Positions 40,980 to 49,372 of a DNA stretch of 64,000 bases are shown in pieces; the stretch's first letter is position 1, and each line of letters opens with the position of its first letter. The notes under the pieces are model-generated. The model was not told where the DNA came from. It ran no database searches and saw only the letters and a program-made list of their open reading frames with translations. The stretch comes from Solwaraspora sp. WMMD791 (lineage in GTDB: Bacteria > Actinomycetota > Actinomycetes > Mycobacteriales > Micromonosporaceae): NCBI RefSeq assembly GCF_029581195.1, contig NZ_CP120737.1, positions 3,449,001-3,513,000 of the forward strand, given 5' to 3'. The position numbers and the translations under genes are program-made.

Positions 40980-41689
40980 TCCAACGGATGTCGTGACGAT
41001 GGTCCCATGCAACACATGTGTCACACATGCATCGATGGCATCAAATCGTCTGACGGTCGGCGGGCGAACCAGTCCCGGTCGGTGATTGGGGGGTTGCGGT
41101 CGACCATACCTGACGGGATCCGGAGAATGAAAAATGTCCGATACCCTCACGTTACGGTCATATCGTACCTCGTCGTGTTCGTCACTCCCATCAATTCTTT
41201 ACCTGTTCCATTGTCGACCGATGCACATCCGCGCCGACATTGGCACCGAGCGTGACGAGCCTGCCACCAGCGATCATCCGGCCCCACCACGCGAGGTTCG
41301 CGCGCGTCCGCGCGGATTTCTGAAACCACACCCGCCACGCCAAGCCGCCGGCGGGGTGCAATCTACGAAACGATTTGGTATCCGTTCGATAAAGGTGGTT
41401 GAAAATCTGAGAATGCATCCGTGACCCCGCCACCGACGAATGTGACAGTCGCCACGGTGCACTCGGCGTCCCACCGCCCCGACGCAGAATCACGGCGCCA
41501 TTCCCCGAGGGGCGCAAACTCCCACGGGCCACCGGTGGACCGTCGCACGCATCCCCGCCCCCCGACCCGACGGGCCGGGCGACGTGGACGCGCAGCAACG
41601 GGCACCGGCACCAGTGCCGCCTCGGCATCGGCACCGGCCGGCCCGTACTGCCCGGCCGACCGGCGGACCGGCGGCATGCACGCCGCCCA

Positions 41690-41810
41690 GCCGACCGGCA
41701 CTGCGCCCGAGCAGTATTCCCGTGAGGAATACTTATTCCTCTGAGGAACAACGTCCGGGCAGTTGTCCCGATGGGTTCCCGTCACACGCAGTTACGGCGA
41801 CGTGACATGC
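41690..41810 (-). repeat. dispersed ~100-bp element, copy 2 (inverted relative to 20.2 kb)
   Basis: Read on the minus strand it shows ATGTCAC (41808-41802), GTAAC, GGGACAACTG, two ATTCCTC-type palindromes and GGAATACTGCTC in the same order as copy 1 at 20191-20300. Together the copies bracket 21.5 kb in inverted orientation. Confidence 0.68.
41716..41749. promoter_or_regulatory. paired 15-bp palindromes, copy 2
   Basis: ATTCCCGTGAGGAAT (41716-41730) and ATTCCTCTGAGGAAC (41735-41749), starting 19 bp apart exactly as at 20243/20262. They lie 225 bp upstream of the gene at 41975. Confidence 0.65.
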
Positions 41811-41974
41811 CACCGACGCCGGTGCCGGTGCCGGACGACACGACACAACACAACACAACATGACGACCATCATGAATATCGCGACAGTGAGTGCCCACGT
41901 AGTACCGTGGCGTAGTCAACGCCGCCCGTGCGGGCGAGGCGGCCGCCGACCCGGAAAGTGGGAGATCACGCGTC

Positions 41975-42922
41975 ATGGCCACACCGACCGTGAACGCGCC
42001 TACGTCACCCCGGCGGCGCAGGCGCGTCATCATCCTCGTCACGGTAGCAACGGCGCTGCTCGCCATGCTGGGCACCGGAGCCGCGCTCGCGCTCGCGCCG
42101 GCCGACCGTCCCCCCGCGACGGACGCTGTCGCCAGCCCCTGCGTCACACCCGGCAGCGCCGTGCCCACCGCCAGCGCCGCCGGGAGCGCCACCGTGCCCA
42201 CCGCCAGCGCCGCCGGGAGCGCCACCGCGCCCGCCGCCAGCGCCGCCGGGAGCGTCGTCGGGACGACCTCGCCGGACGGGGGCGAGTTGAGCATCGTCGA
42301 ATCCGGCTTCACCCAGTTCGGCAGCGCCGCCGCACCGATCACCCGGGACGCCGTGGTGAGCACCGGCGCGGTCATCGTCAACACCAGCGGCCACCTCGCG
42401 TACGGGGCGACGGTGAGCTTCCGCGTACTCGACGCCGAGGGTCGACCGGCCTCTCTCGACCCGGCCCGCGAACAGCCCCGACAGATCCCGGTCATCCTGC
42501 CCGGACAGCAGGTCGGGGTGGGCGAGCGACACTGGGTCGCCTCCCGGGGCGGCCGGCGGGTGGAGGTCGCCAGGGTCGATGTCACCGTCACCGGGGCGAC
42601 CTGGCTGCCGGTGGACGGTACGCCGACCGCAGCGGTCACCACCCGTCATCTGGACACCGCCCGGTACGGCCCGGACAGCATCGACGCCACCGTCAGCTAC
42701 GAGGTGCTGTCGCCGTACTGCCGGGAGTTGACCTCGACCGGCGCGGGCATCGTGTTCCGCGACGTCGCCGGCGTCATCGTCGGCGGCGGTTTCGACCCGA
42801 CTGCTTCACGCTCCGGCTGTCTGCCGGGCCGGCACCGTCAGTCGGCGCTGCTGGTCCGCAGCCTGCCGCCGACGGCGGACGACACCCGGACCGAGGTGCA
42901 CCAGTACTGCGCGGCCGGGTGA
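41975..42922 (+). CDS. membrane-anchored protein with extracytoplasmic beta domain
   Basis: 315 residues. A basic N-terminus (SPRRRRR) and one membrane helix (VIILVTVATALLAMLGTGAALALA) are followed by a Ser/Ala/Pro linker of three near-identical 11-residue units (VPTASAAGSAT) and a ~200-residue beta-rich domain with GAVIVNTSGHLAYGATVSFRVLDAEGRP, resembling FxLYD/DUF-type Ig-like domains (pilus- or cell-envelope-associated). Three Cys in the domain could pair. Function unknown. Confidence 0.75.
   Translation: MATPTVNAPTSPRRRRRVIILVTVATALLAMLGTGAALALAPADRPPATDAVASPCVTPGSAVPTASAAGSATVPTASAAGSATAPAASAAGSVVGTTSPDGGELSIVESGFTQFGSAAAPITRDAVVSTGAVIVNTSGHLAYGATVSFRVLDAEGRPASLDPAREQPRQIPVILPGQQVGVGERHWVASRGGRRVEVARVDVTVTGATWLPVDGTPTAAVTTRHLDTARYGPDSIDATVSYEVLSPYCRELTSTGAGIVFRDVAGVIVGGGFDPTASRSGCLPGRHRQSALLVRSLPPTADDTRTEVHQYCAAG
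42161..42259 (+). repeat. 33-bp tandem repeat in the linker of the membrane-anchored protein
   Basis: Three consecutive 33-bp units encode VPTASAAGSAT twice and then (A)PAASAAGSVV; units 1 and 2 are identical, unit 3 diverges at its ends. In-frame, so copy-number change would alter linker length only. Confidence 0.85.
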
Positions 42923-43059
42923 CGGTCGCAGACCCGGCCGGTTGGACGGGTACCGGCCGGGCCTGCGCTCCGCGAGGGTCCCGCCCGGATAGGTCCCTCG
43001 GTCATCGTGTGGTTCGTGCGGCCGCCATGAACCTCTCGTGTCATGAAACAGCAGACGCC

Positions 43060-43075
43060 ATGTTACCGCTAACAT
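43060..43075. promoter_or_regulatory. LacI/GntR-like dyad upstream of the FAD oxidoreductase
   Basis: ATGTTACCGCTAACAT is a perfect 6-4-6 dyad in a relatively AT-rich 290-bp intergenic region (42923-43212), 137 bp before the ATG at 43213. No adjacent regulator of that type is present. Confidence 0.5.
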
Positions 43076-43212
43076 CGAAAGATGTACATACTGTGACGCT
43101 GATACCAGATCGTGACCTGACTGCGCATTCTCGAACAAGATCGTCGACATTCGACAGCTGAGAATCCTCCTGGCCTGGTTCGTATCCACAGTGGCATCAG
43201 CATGGAGGAAGC

Positions 43213-44646
43213 ATGAATGGATCCCTGGGCGGTCGCGCCGTGGTCCTCGGGGCCAGCATGGCCGGGCTGCTCGCGGCCCGGGTCCTCACCGACCGGTACG
43301 ACCAGGTCACCCTGGTCGACCGGGACGAGCTGCCACTCCACGGCGACCGACGGCCCGACGCACCGCACATCGGCGGGCAGCGGCGCGGCGTACCGCAGGG
43401 CCGGCACCTGCACGCACTGCTCGCCCGTGGCGCACAGATCCTCGACGACCTGTTCCCCGGCCTGACCGCCGACCTCACCACCGCCGGCGTACCCAGCGGC
43501 GACCTGCTCGGCGGCATCCGCTGGCTGGTCTCCGGGCAACGGATCGCCCGCGTCGACATCGGCCAGCCGGTGCTCTTCCCGAGCCGGCCGCTGCTGGAAC
43601 GGTACGTCCGCGACCGGGTCCGGGCGCTGCCGGCCGTCACCGTCGTCGACGGTGCCGCCATCGTCGCGGTGACGACCACCGGTGACCGGCGGCGGGTCAC
43701 CGGCGTACGGGTCCGCAGCGCCACCGACGCCGAAGCCCTGATCGACGCGGATCTGGTCGTCGACGCCACCGGGCGGGGCTCCCGCACCCCGGGCTGGCTG
43801 GCCGAACTGGGCTACCCGTCGCCGGTCACCGAGAAGATCCGGGTCGACGTCGGGTACGCGTCACGGTCGTACCGGCTGCCGCCCGACGCGCTCGGCTCCG
43901 ACACGGTGATCCTGCAGAACTGGACACCGCGCCACCCGTACGGCGCCGGGCTGGCCCAACAGGAGGGCGGCCGGCACATCCTCACCCTGGCCGGCATGCT
44001 CGGCGAACACCCGCCGGCCGACCCGACGGGGTTCGAGGCCTTCGTCGACCGGCTCGAGTTCCCCGACATCGGGCAGGCGATCCGGTACGGCGAACCACTC
44101 GACGCCCCGGTCACGTTCCGCTATCCGGCGAGTGTGCGGCACCGGTACGAGCGGCTGACCCGGTTCCCGGACGGGCTGCTGGTGATCGGCGACGCGATCT
44201 GCTCGTTCAACCCGTTCTACGGTCAGGGGATGTCCGTGGCCGCGCTGCAGGCGCAGGCGCTGCGCGACGTGCTGGCCGACGGCGGGCCGCGGTGGCCGCG
44301 GTACTTCGCGGCGGTGGCGCGGGCGGTCGACGTACCGTGGCGGATCGCCGCCGGCGGCGACCTCGCCTTCCCCGGGGTGGCCGGCCGGCGCGGCGCGATG
44401 GTCCGGCTGACCAACGCCTACCTGCCCCGGTTGCACGCCGCCGCCGTGCACGATCCGACGCTGTCGGCGGCGTTCGTCCGGGTCACCGGGCTGCTGGACC
44501 CGCCGGGCAGCCTGCTGCGTCCGGACCGGCTGGCGCGGGTACTGCGCCCGGACCGGCTGGCGCGGGTACGCCCCGCCCGGTCACCCGGGCCGGGCGGTCA
44601 CTCCCCCAACTCCCGCCAGGTACCGAGGAGCGACCGGGCGACGTAG
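43213..44646 (+). CDS. FAD-dependent oxidoreductase (geranylgeranyl-reductase/monooxygenase-like)
   Basis: 477 residues, ATG 43213 with GGAGGAAGC upstream. VVLGASMAGLLAARVLTDRYDQVTLVDRDELP is the FAD dinucleotide motif; VVDATGRGSRTPGWLAELGYP is the DG-like motif; GLLVIGDAICSFNPFYGQGMSVAALQAQALRD the GD motif. HIGGQRRGVPQGRHLHALL is characteristic of a Streptomyces/Micromonospora subfamily. The 3' end carries a 24-bp duplication (PDRLARVLRPDRLARV) and overlaps the convergent peptidase gene by ~49 bp, so the last ~20 residues may be a recent extension. Confidence 0.9.
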   Translation: MNGSLGGRAVVLGASMAGLLAARVLTDRYDQVTLVDRDELPLHGDRRPDAPHIGGQRRGVPQGRHLHALLARGAQILDDLFPGLTADLTTAGVPSGDLLGGIRWLVSGQRIARVDIGQPVLFPSRPLLERYVRDRVRALPAVTVVDGAAIVAVTTTGDRRRVTGVRVRSATDAEALIDADLVVDATGRGSRTPGWLAELGYPSPVTEKIRVDVGYASRSYRLPPDALGSDTVILQNWTPRHPYGAGLAQQEGGRHILTLAGMLGEHPPADPTGFEAFVDRLEFPDIGQAIRYGEPLDAPVTFRYPASVRHRYERLTRFPDGLLVIGDAICSFNPFYGQGMSVAALQAQALRDVLADGGPRWPRYFAAVARAVDVPWRIAAGGDLAFPGVAGRRGAMVRLTNAYLPRLHAAAVHDPTLSAAFVRVTGLLDPPGSLLRPDRLARVLRPDRLARVRPARSPGPGGHSPNSRQVPRSDRAT

Positions 44647-46337
44647 ACGCTCACCCCGAGTGCGGCGATCATCGGCACCACCCGGCCGGGGCCGACGGCA
44701 CCGGTGACGATCCCGACACCGATGCCCACCCCGAGGGCCGCGCAGAACACCGCCCAGAAAGCGGACAGCAGGTACTTGACCCGCTCCCGTACCGGCAGCC
44801 GGCGCAGCCGGTCCCGGACGCCGGGCGGCTTCGGCCTGGTCGGCTTGCGGTAGACGGTGTCCGGTCGGGGGATCTCCTCCGGGTCGCGGGGCGGCAGGTC
44901 CACCCGCAGCTGCGGCGGTACGGCCGCGTCCACCGCCGCCGGGTCGACGTCCCGGTAGAGGGTGGGTTCGACCCGGACCACGATGGCGTCGTCGCCGATC
45001 AGCTGCCGGCCGCCGTCGGGCCAGGCCAGCATCGCCACGCAGCGGTCGTAGCGGACGGTCGCCACCCGGTCCGCCGCCGAGTCGTCCGCGTCGGAGGGAT
45101 CGGCCGGGTCGGTGACGATGGTGACGCCCTGTGCGCCGACGATCAGCCTCTGCGGCAGGTCGTCCAGCCCGGGGTGCGTGGTGCCGTCGACGGTCTCGGT
45201 CGACCCGGACGGCGCCGCGACGAACCCGGCCCAGTCGGCGGACCGGCCGTACGGGGTCATCAGCAGCGACGACGCCGCCGCCTCGGTCGCCACCCGGTGC
45301 ACGTCCTGCGGCGTCACCGCCTTGATCTGCCGCAGCAGGTCGTCGCTGGTGTCGATCGGGTAGCCGGTCAGCAGGTTGAACGCGGCCGAGGGCAGCCGGG
45401 CCCGGTCGGCGTCGGCGGTGGCCAGCGCGTCGGTGGCCTTGCCGATCACCGCCGCGACGTCCGCCTCCTCGATCCGGCCGACGCGCACCTTCGCCAGCAC
45501 GTCGATCATGCCGCCGAGCACCGCGTCCTGCTTCTGCGGCAGCGCGTCCGCCAGGGCGGTGATCACCGAGTACCCGTCGCCGCGCGGCTCGTAGTGGGTC
45601 GCGGCGGTGTACGACAGTCCGTCGCGTTGGCGCAGCGCCCGGAACATCTCCCGTTCCAGGACTCCGCTGAAGACGCTGGCGGCGACGTCGCGCGCCACGA
45701 CCGCGTCGTAGACCGTGGACCGGCTGCCGCCGGGGAAGTACGCCGGGGTGGTCGGCAGCGCCGACGAGGCCGCCGGGGTCGGCATCCGTACCCCGGAGGG
45801 CAGGTCCAGCCGCAGCCCGGCCGGGATGTCGTCGCCGGCCAGCCACAGCACCGCGTTCTCCCGGGTGAAGTAGCGGGCGACCCACTGCTGCAGGTCGTCA
45901 CCGGTCAACGCGGACAGCCCCCATTCGGGGAAGGCGACCAGCCCGTGGTCGCGGGCGCCGTGGCGCCACAGCGGGATCGGGTCGGTCACCGAGTTGCCCC
46001 GGTTGCTCCACTCGGTCCGCAGGATGTCCTTCTCGGTGGCCAGCCGCTGCAGCGGCAGCTGGCGCAGCGACTGGCACACCCCGGTCAGGAAGGTGGTGAC
46101 GTCGTCGACCGAGCCTTGCAGGTGGAACTGGGTGACGACGCTGCCGGTGCTGCCGTTGTAGTGGTAGTCGGCGGTGCCCAGCGGGTGCAGGACGAGATGC
46201 TCCAGCAGGTGGGTGACGCCCCGCCGGGCGAGGGTCTCGTCGGCCTGACCGACCCGGAACATCAGCCCGGCGTGCACCGGCCCGGTGGTCGGGGCCAGCA
46301 GCGCCGGTACGCCGTCGACGTCGAGTTGGCGGATCAT
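44598..46337 (-). CDS. M16-family zinc metallopeptidase with C-terminal membrane segments
   Basis: 579 residues from ATG 46337, overlapping the DUF4034 gene stop by 4 bp. The inverted zinc motif HxxEH is present as THLLEHLVLHP near residue 43-47, with ADYHYNGSTGSVVTQFHLQGS following. Residues ~225-300 hold the second-half LEREMFRALRQRDGLSYTAATHYEPRGDGYSVIT. After a ~150-residue variable region, two hydrophobic segments (YLLSAFWAVFCAALGVGIGVGIVTGAV and VVPMIAALGVSVYVARSLLG) anchor it. Single-chain M16 with a membrane anchor is unusual. The frame extends to 47225, out of frame with the partner and not coding. Confidence 0.88.
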   Translation of the reverse strand: MIRQLDVDGVPALLAPTTGPVHAGLMFRVGQADETLARRGVTHLLEHLVLHPLGTADYHYNGSTGSVVTQFHLQGSVDDVTTFLTGVCQSLRQLPLQRLATEKDILRTEWSNRGNSVTDPIPLWRHGARDHGLVAFPEWGLSALTGDDLQQWVARYFTRENAVLWLAGDDIPAGLRLDLPSGVRMPTPAASSALPTTPAYFPGGSRSTVYDAVVARDVAASVFSGVLEREMFRALRQRDGLSYTAATHYEPRGDGYSVITALADALPQKQDAVLGGMIDVLAKVRVGRIEEADVAAVIGKATDALATADADRARLPSAAFNLLTGYPIDTSDDLLRQIKAVTPQDVHRVATEAAASSLLMTPYGRSADWAGFVAAPSGSTETVDGTTHPGLDDLPQRLIVGAQGVTIVTDPADPSDADDSAADRVATVRYDRCVAMLAWPDGGRQLIGDDAIVVRVEPTLYRDVDPAAVDAAVPPQLRVDLPPRDPEEIPRPDTVYRKPTRPKPPGVRDRLRRLPVRERVKYLLSAFWAVFCAALGVGIGVGIVTGAVGPGRVVPMIAALGVSVYVARSLLGTWRELGE

Positions 46338-47281
46338 CTCCGGCCTCCGGCGGCCAGCGCCTTGCGGCGGAACTCGGCGAACATGGCGACCGGGTCGTCG
46401 AACCGGCCCCAGACGTCCTTGCTGACCCGGTTGCCGAGCGCCGCGAAGTGCGGTGCGGCGGCGGCGTGGTCGCCGAGGAGGCTCTGGACCATGGCGAACT
46501 GGCTGGCCGCGTCGATCCACCCGTACGTGGGGCGGAAATCGGCGTGCAGCACCGACCGGGCGGCGGCCATCCGTACCTCTTCCTTCACTTCCGTGGTGGC
46601 GTACTTGGTCTGCTCCCAGGAGTTGAGCTCGACCAGGTGCTCGAAGTGCGCCTGGGCGATCAGCGACCCGTTCAGCGCGCCCTCGGGTGCGGCGGCGGCG
46701 CATTCGCGGGCGAACGTGTGCATCTCGTCGAAGCTGCCGCCCCATTTCGGACAGAGCTGCTGCAGCAGCAGTTCCTGGGCGGGCAGGTGGTGCGGGTCCT
46801 GTTCGGCGAGCCGGTCGTAGCGGCGGCGCGCCTCGGACTGGCCCAGTTGCAGGCCCCGGGCGGTGATCAGCCGGGCGGCCCAGATGGAGCAGTCGCCCGG
46901 CTGGTGCGCGGCGGCGTCGATCAGCATCAGCTCGGCGGCGCGCAGAATCTCGTGGAAGGTGCGGAACTGGCTGCGGCTGACGTGTTTGGCGCGGGCGCTG
47001 GTCCGTACCTGCCAGGCCTGGTGGATCATCAGATAGCCGAGGAGAGCGGCGGCCACCGCGTCGGCGGGGTCGGCGTCGACCTGCCGCTGCACCATCGGTC
47101 GGATGTCGGGCTCGGCGTCGGCCTGCCCGATCAGCCCGGTCTGTGTCGACGGTGGCTGGCCGGTGATCAGGGCGCGGGCGGTGGGCCAGTCGCCCGCGTG
47201 CAGCGCGGCCCGCAGCTCGCGCCACTCCGGGTAGGCGTCGGTGAGGTCGGTGGTGAGCGCGAGTTCGGGCGCGGCGGGCAT
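46334..47281 (-). CDS. DUF4034-like protein coupled to the M16 peptidase
   Basis: 315 residues. All-helical, TPR-like: EWRELRAALHAGDWPTARALI, ADAVAAALLGYLMIHQAWQVRTSARA, WAARLITARGLQLGQSEARRRYDRLAEQDPHHLPAQELLLQQL, WGRFDDPVAMFAEFRRKALA. The layout matches DUF4034 proteins of actinomycetes. Start codon of the M16 gene overlaps its stop (ATGA), implying a shared function, perhaps a cytoplasmic partner of the peptidase. Confidence 0.78.
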   Translation of the reverse strand: MPAAPELALTTDLTDAYPEWRELRAALHAGDWPTARALITGQPPSTQTGLIGQADAEPDIRPMVQRQVDADPADAVAAALLGYLMIHQAWQVRTSARAKHVSRSQFRTFHEILRAAELMLIDAAAHQPGDCSIWAARLITARGLQLGQSEARRRYDRLAEQDPHHLPAQELLLQQLCPKWGGSFDEMHTFARECAAAAPEGALNGSLIAQAHFEHLVELNSWEQTKYATTEVKEEVRMAAARSVLHADFRPTYGWIDAASQFAMVQSLLGDHAAAAPHFAALGNRVSKDVWGRFDDPVAMFAEFRRKALAAGGRR

Positions 47282-47355
47282 CCCGGCATCCTAGGGCCCG
47301 CCGTGCCCCCGTGTGCTCCCGGTCGCCCGGTCAGCGTCTGCTCCCGGTCGCCCCG

Positions 47356-48087
47356 TCAGGAGGTGCCGGCGCGGGCCCGGGGTCGGATGGACTCGCGGGC
47401 CTCGGGGGCCAGCCGGGGCGGCCAACTGCCGGGCACGAGAACTCCACAGTGGTACGCCCAGGCGACCAGCGCCGTCCGGTTGGTGACCCGGGCCTGCCGC
47501 AGCAGCGCGGTCACGTGGTACTCGACGCCCTTGCGGCTCAGGTGCATGCTGGCGGCGAGTTCTGCGGTGGAGGCGCCACCGGCGAGGCCTTCCAGGACCC
47601 GGGCGCCGACCTCGGTCAGCTGTGGGCGGCGTACCCGGTTCTCCGGGGTGAGCAGCACCAGCACGGAGTCGGCGGGCGGCTCCATGCCGCGCACGGCGAC
47701 GGCGGTGACGTGGCTGGCGGCGAGACGACCGTCGGTGGCGGTCACCTCGGCGAGGCCGACGAAGTGCGGGAAGGCATCGGTCAGCAGGACGCTGAACCGG
47801 TGCCGGAACCAGGCCCGCCGGTCGGGGTGCAGGACCAGTTCGAAGGGGCGGCCGGCGAGCTGGGCTCCGGACCAGCCGATCCAGCGGGTCAGGCCGGCCG
47901 ACACCCGCACGACCCGGCCGTACCGGTCCAGTTGCACCGCACGGGCGTCGGGGCGCAGCCGGATCCCACCGATCAGGTCGGGATCGGCGCCGTGGCCAGG
48001 GCTGGTTTCCGTACGGGCGGCGTTGAGGATGCTGGTGGTCTCCACGACCGTACGGTGGCCCGTCGGACTGCTCATTCGGCAGTCCAT
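47356..48087 (-). CDS. PAS-domain LuxR-type transcriptional regulator
   Basis: 243 residues. A PAS-like domain occupies ~45-150 (AVQLDRYGRVVRVSAGLTRWIGWSGAQLAGRPFELVLHPDRRAW), then a LuxR-like HTH at ~160-215 (LTEVGARVLEGLAGGASTAELAASMHLSRKGVEYHVTALLRQARVTNRTALVAWAY). No receiver domain. Orphan; divergent from the DsbA-family gene with ~195 bp between. Confidence 0.88.
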   Translation of the reverse strand: MDCRMSSPTGHRTVVETTSILNAARTETSPGHGADPDLIGGIRLRPDARAVQLDRYGRVVRVSAGLTRWIGWSGAQLAGRPFELVLHPDRRAWFRHRFSVLLTDAFPHFVGLAEVTATDGRLAASHVTAVAVRGMEPPADSVLVLLTPENRVRRPQLTEVGARVLEGLAGGASTAELAASMHLSRKGVEYHVTALLRQARVTNRTALVAWAYHCGVLVPGSWPPRLAPEARESIRPRARAGTS

Positions 48088-48282
48088 TCTCTGCTCACTT
48101 CGGCCGGCGGCACACTGAAGTGGCCCGGATGGGGCGGTCAGTGCGGATCATCGTGGCAGTCGATCATCCCGGCTTCCACTGGTTACTGGGTGGTACCCCG
48201 GATATTCGCGGACGCCGTCCTGACTCTCCGTGCGGAACTGTCGTCACCGGCAGTAAGCTCGGCGACGACCTGAGAGGTGATC

Positions 48283-48972
48283 ATGAACGTTTCCGACCCG
48301 ACCGGCACCGACCTGGACAGCAGCGTGCGGGTCCGGGTCGACGTCTGGTCCGACGTCATCTGCCCGTGGTGCTATCTGGGCAAGCGACGGCTGGAGACGG
48401 CGCTGCGCGACCTGCCGTACGCCGACCGGGTCGACGTACGCTGGCACAGTTTCCTGCTCGACCCGACCCACCCGCGCGGGGTACGACAGCCGGTACCGCA
48501 GATGTTGGCGGCGAAGTTCGGCGCCGCGCCGGAGCAGGTACGGGTGATGACGCAGCGGGTCACCGAGCTGGCGGCGGCGGAGGGGCTCACGTACGCGTTG
48601 GACCGGGCGATCATGGTCAACACGGTCGACGCGCACCGGGTGACCCAACTGGCCGCGCGGCACGGACTGGACGGGGCGATGCACGAACGGCTGCTGCGGG
48701 CGCACCTGATCGAGGCCGAGGTGCTCGACGACCCGCAGACCCTGACCCGGCTCGCCGTCGAGGTCGGCCTGGCCGCCGACGAGGTCCGGCGGCTGCTGGC
48801 CGGCGACGGGTACGCGGCCGAGGTCGCCGCCGATGTACGGGCGGCCCGGCAGCGGGGCGCGACCGGAGTGCCGTTCTTCATGGTCGCCGACCGGTGGGGC
48901 ATCTCCGGGGCGCAGCCGGTCGAGGTGTTCACCGCCACCTTGCAGGCGGCACACACCGCAGCCACCGGCTGA
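48283..48972 (+). CDS. DsbA-family FrnE-like oxidoreductase
   Basis: 229 residues from ATG 48283 with GAGAGG upstream. Thioredoxin-fold with CPWC (VWSDVICPWCYLGKRRL), inserted helical domain, and the cis-Pro loop TGVPFFMVADRWGISGAQPVEVF. No signal peptide, so cytoplasmic, as for FrnE/polyketide isomerase-like proteins with roles in redox stress. Confidence 0.95.
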   Translation: MNVSDPTGTDLDSSVRVRVDVWSDVICPWCYLGKRRLETALRDLPYADRVDVRWHSFLLDPTHPRGVRQPVPQMLAAKFGAAPEQVRVMTQRVTELAAAEGLTYALDRAIMVNTVDAHRVTQLAARHGLDGAMHERLLRAHLIEAEVLDDPQTLTRLAVEVGLAADEVRRLLAGDGYAAEVAADVRAARQRGATGVPFFMVADRWGISGAQPVEVFTATLQAAHTAATG

Positions 48973-48990
48973 CCGTCGCGCCACCATTCG

Positions 48991-49350
48991 TCAACCGGGC
49001 GGCGGGCCTGCGGCGCGATCTCGGTCGGTGACACGGTCCCGGTCGGTGACGTGGTCCCGGTCGGTGACGGTCGTCGCACGGTACGACCGCCAGGTCAGCC
49101 AGAGCGCCACGAAGCCCGAGATGGTCGCCGCGACACTGGCCAGCTGGTCGGCCAGGGACGGACCCAGGGCCGCGACCACCAGGGCGGCGACCAGCAGCAG
49201 GGCGAGCAGGCCGAGAGACGCCGTCCGCAGGGTCTGTCTGAGCACCGTGCCGCCCCAGCGGCGCAGCGCCGGCACGGTCAACGTCTCGGCGACGATGATG
49301 CCCGCCATCACCAGTAGCGGGATCTGCCACGGTTGGATCTCCACGGGCAC
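48991..49350 (-). CDS. small three-helix membrane protein
   Basis: 119 residues from GTG 49350. Hydrophobic segments at ~9-28, 40-62 and 70-90 precede a charged tail of the tandem repeat TDRDHVTDRDRVTDRDR encoded by an 18-bp repeat (49020-49075). It follows the solute-binding-like gene by 22 bp, so probably one transcript. Function unknown. Confidence 0.72.
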   Translation of the reverse strand: MPVEIQPWQIPLLVMAGIIVAETLTVPALRRWGGTVLRQTLRTASLGLLALLLVAALVVAALGPSLADQLASVAATISGFVALWLTWRSYRATTVTDRDHVTDRDRVTDRDRAAGPPPG

Positions 49351-49372
49351 CTTCCTGCCTGGTCGCCGCCGG

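Larger units (their letters stand above)
40980..41974. other. 995-bp non-coding region upstream of the glycine-betaine operon
   Basis: Noticeably less GC-rich between about 41050 and 41430. Near 41012-41027 ACACATGTGT and TGTGTCACACA form overlapping dyads ~35 bp before the ATPase start, candidate operator sequence. The inverted repeat-element copy lies at 41690-41810. Short frames on both strands (e.g. 41421-41744, 41191-41751) show no domain or codon pattern and I do not call them genes. Confidence 0.5.

Noticed and set aside
38811-41255. Long plus-strand frame opposite the glycine-betaine operon
   Set aside because: Antisense to three recognised genes, composition typical of a shadow frame.
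41191-41751. Minus-strand frame of 186 codons containing the repeat-element copy
   Set aside because: Its start resembles translated sequence at 20.2 kb only because the DNA element is shared; the rest has no similarity or codon bias.
43069-43787. Minus-strand frames opposite the start of the FAD oxidoreductase
   Set aside because: The plus-strand gene has FAD motifs and a strong ribosome site; the minus frames have none.
49020-49075. GGTCGGTGAC-type tandem repeat as a possible CRISPR-like array
   Set aside because: Short, uninterrupted by spacers and encodes an in-frame TDRD repeat.
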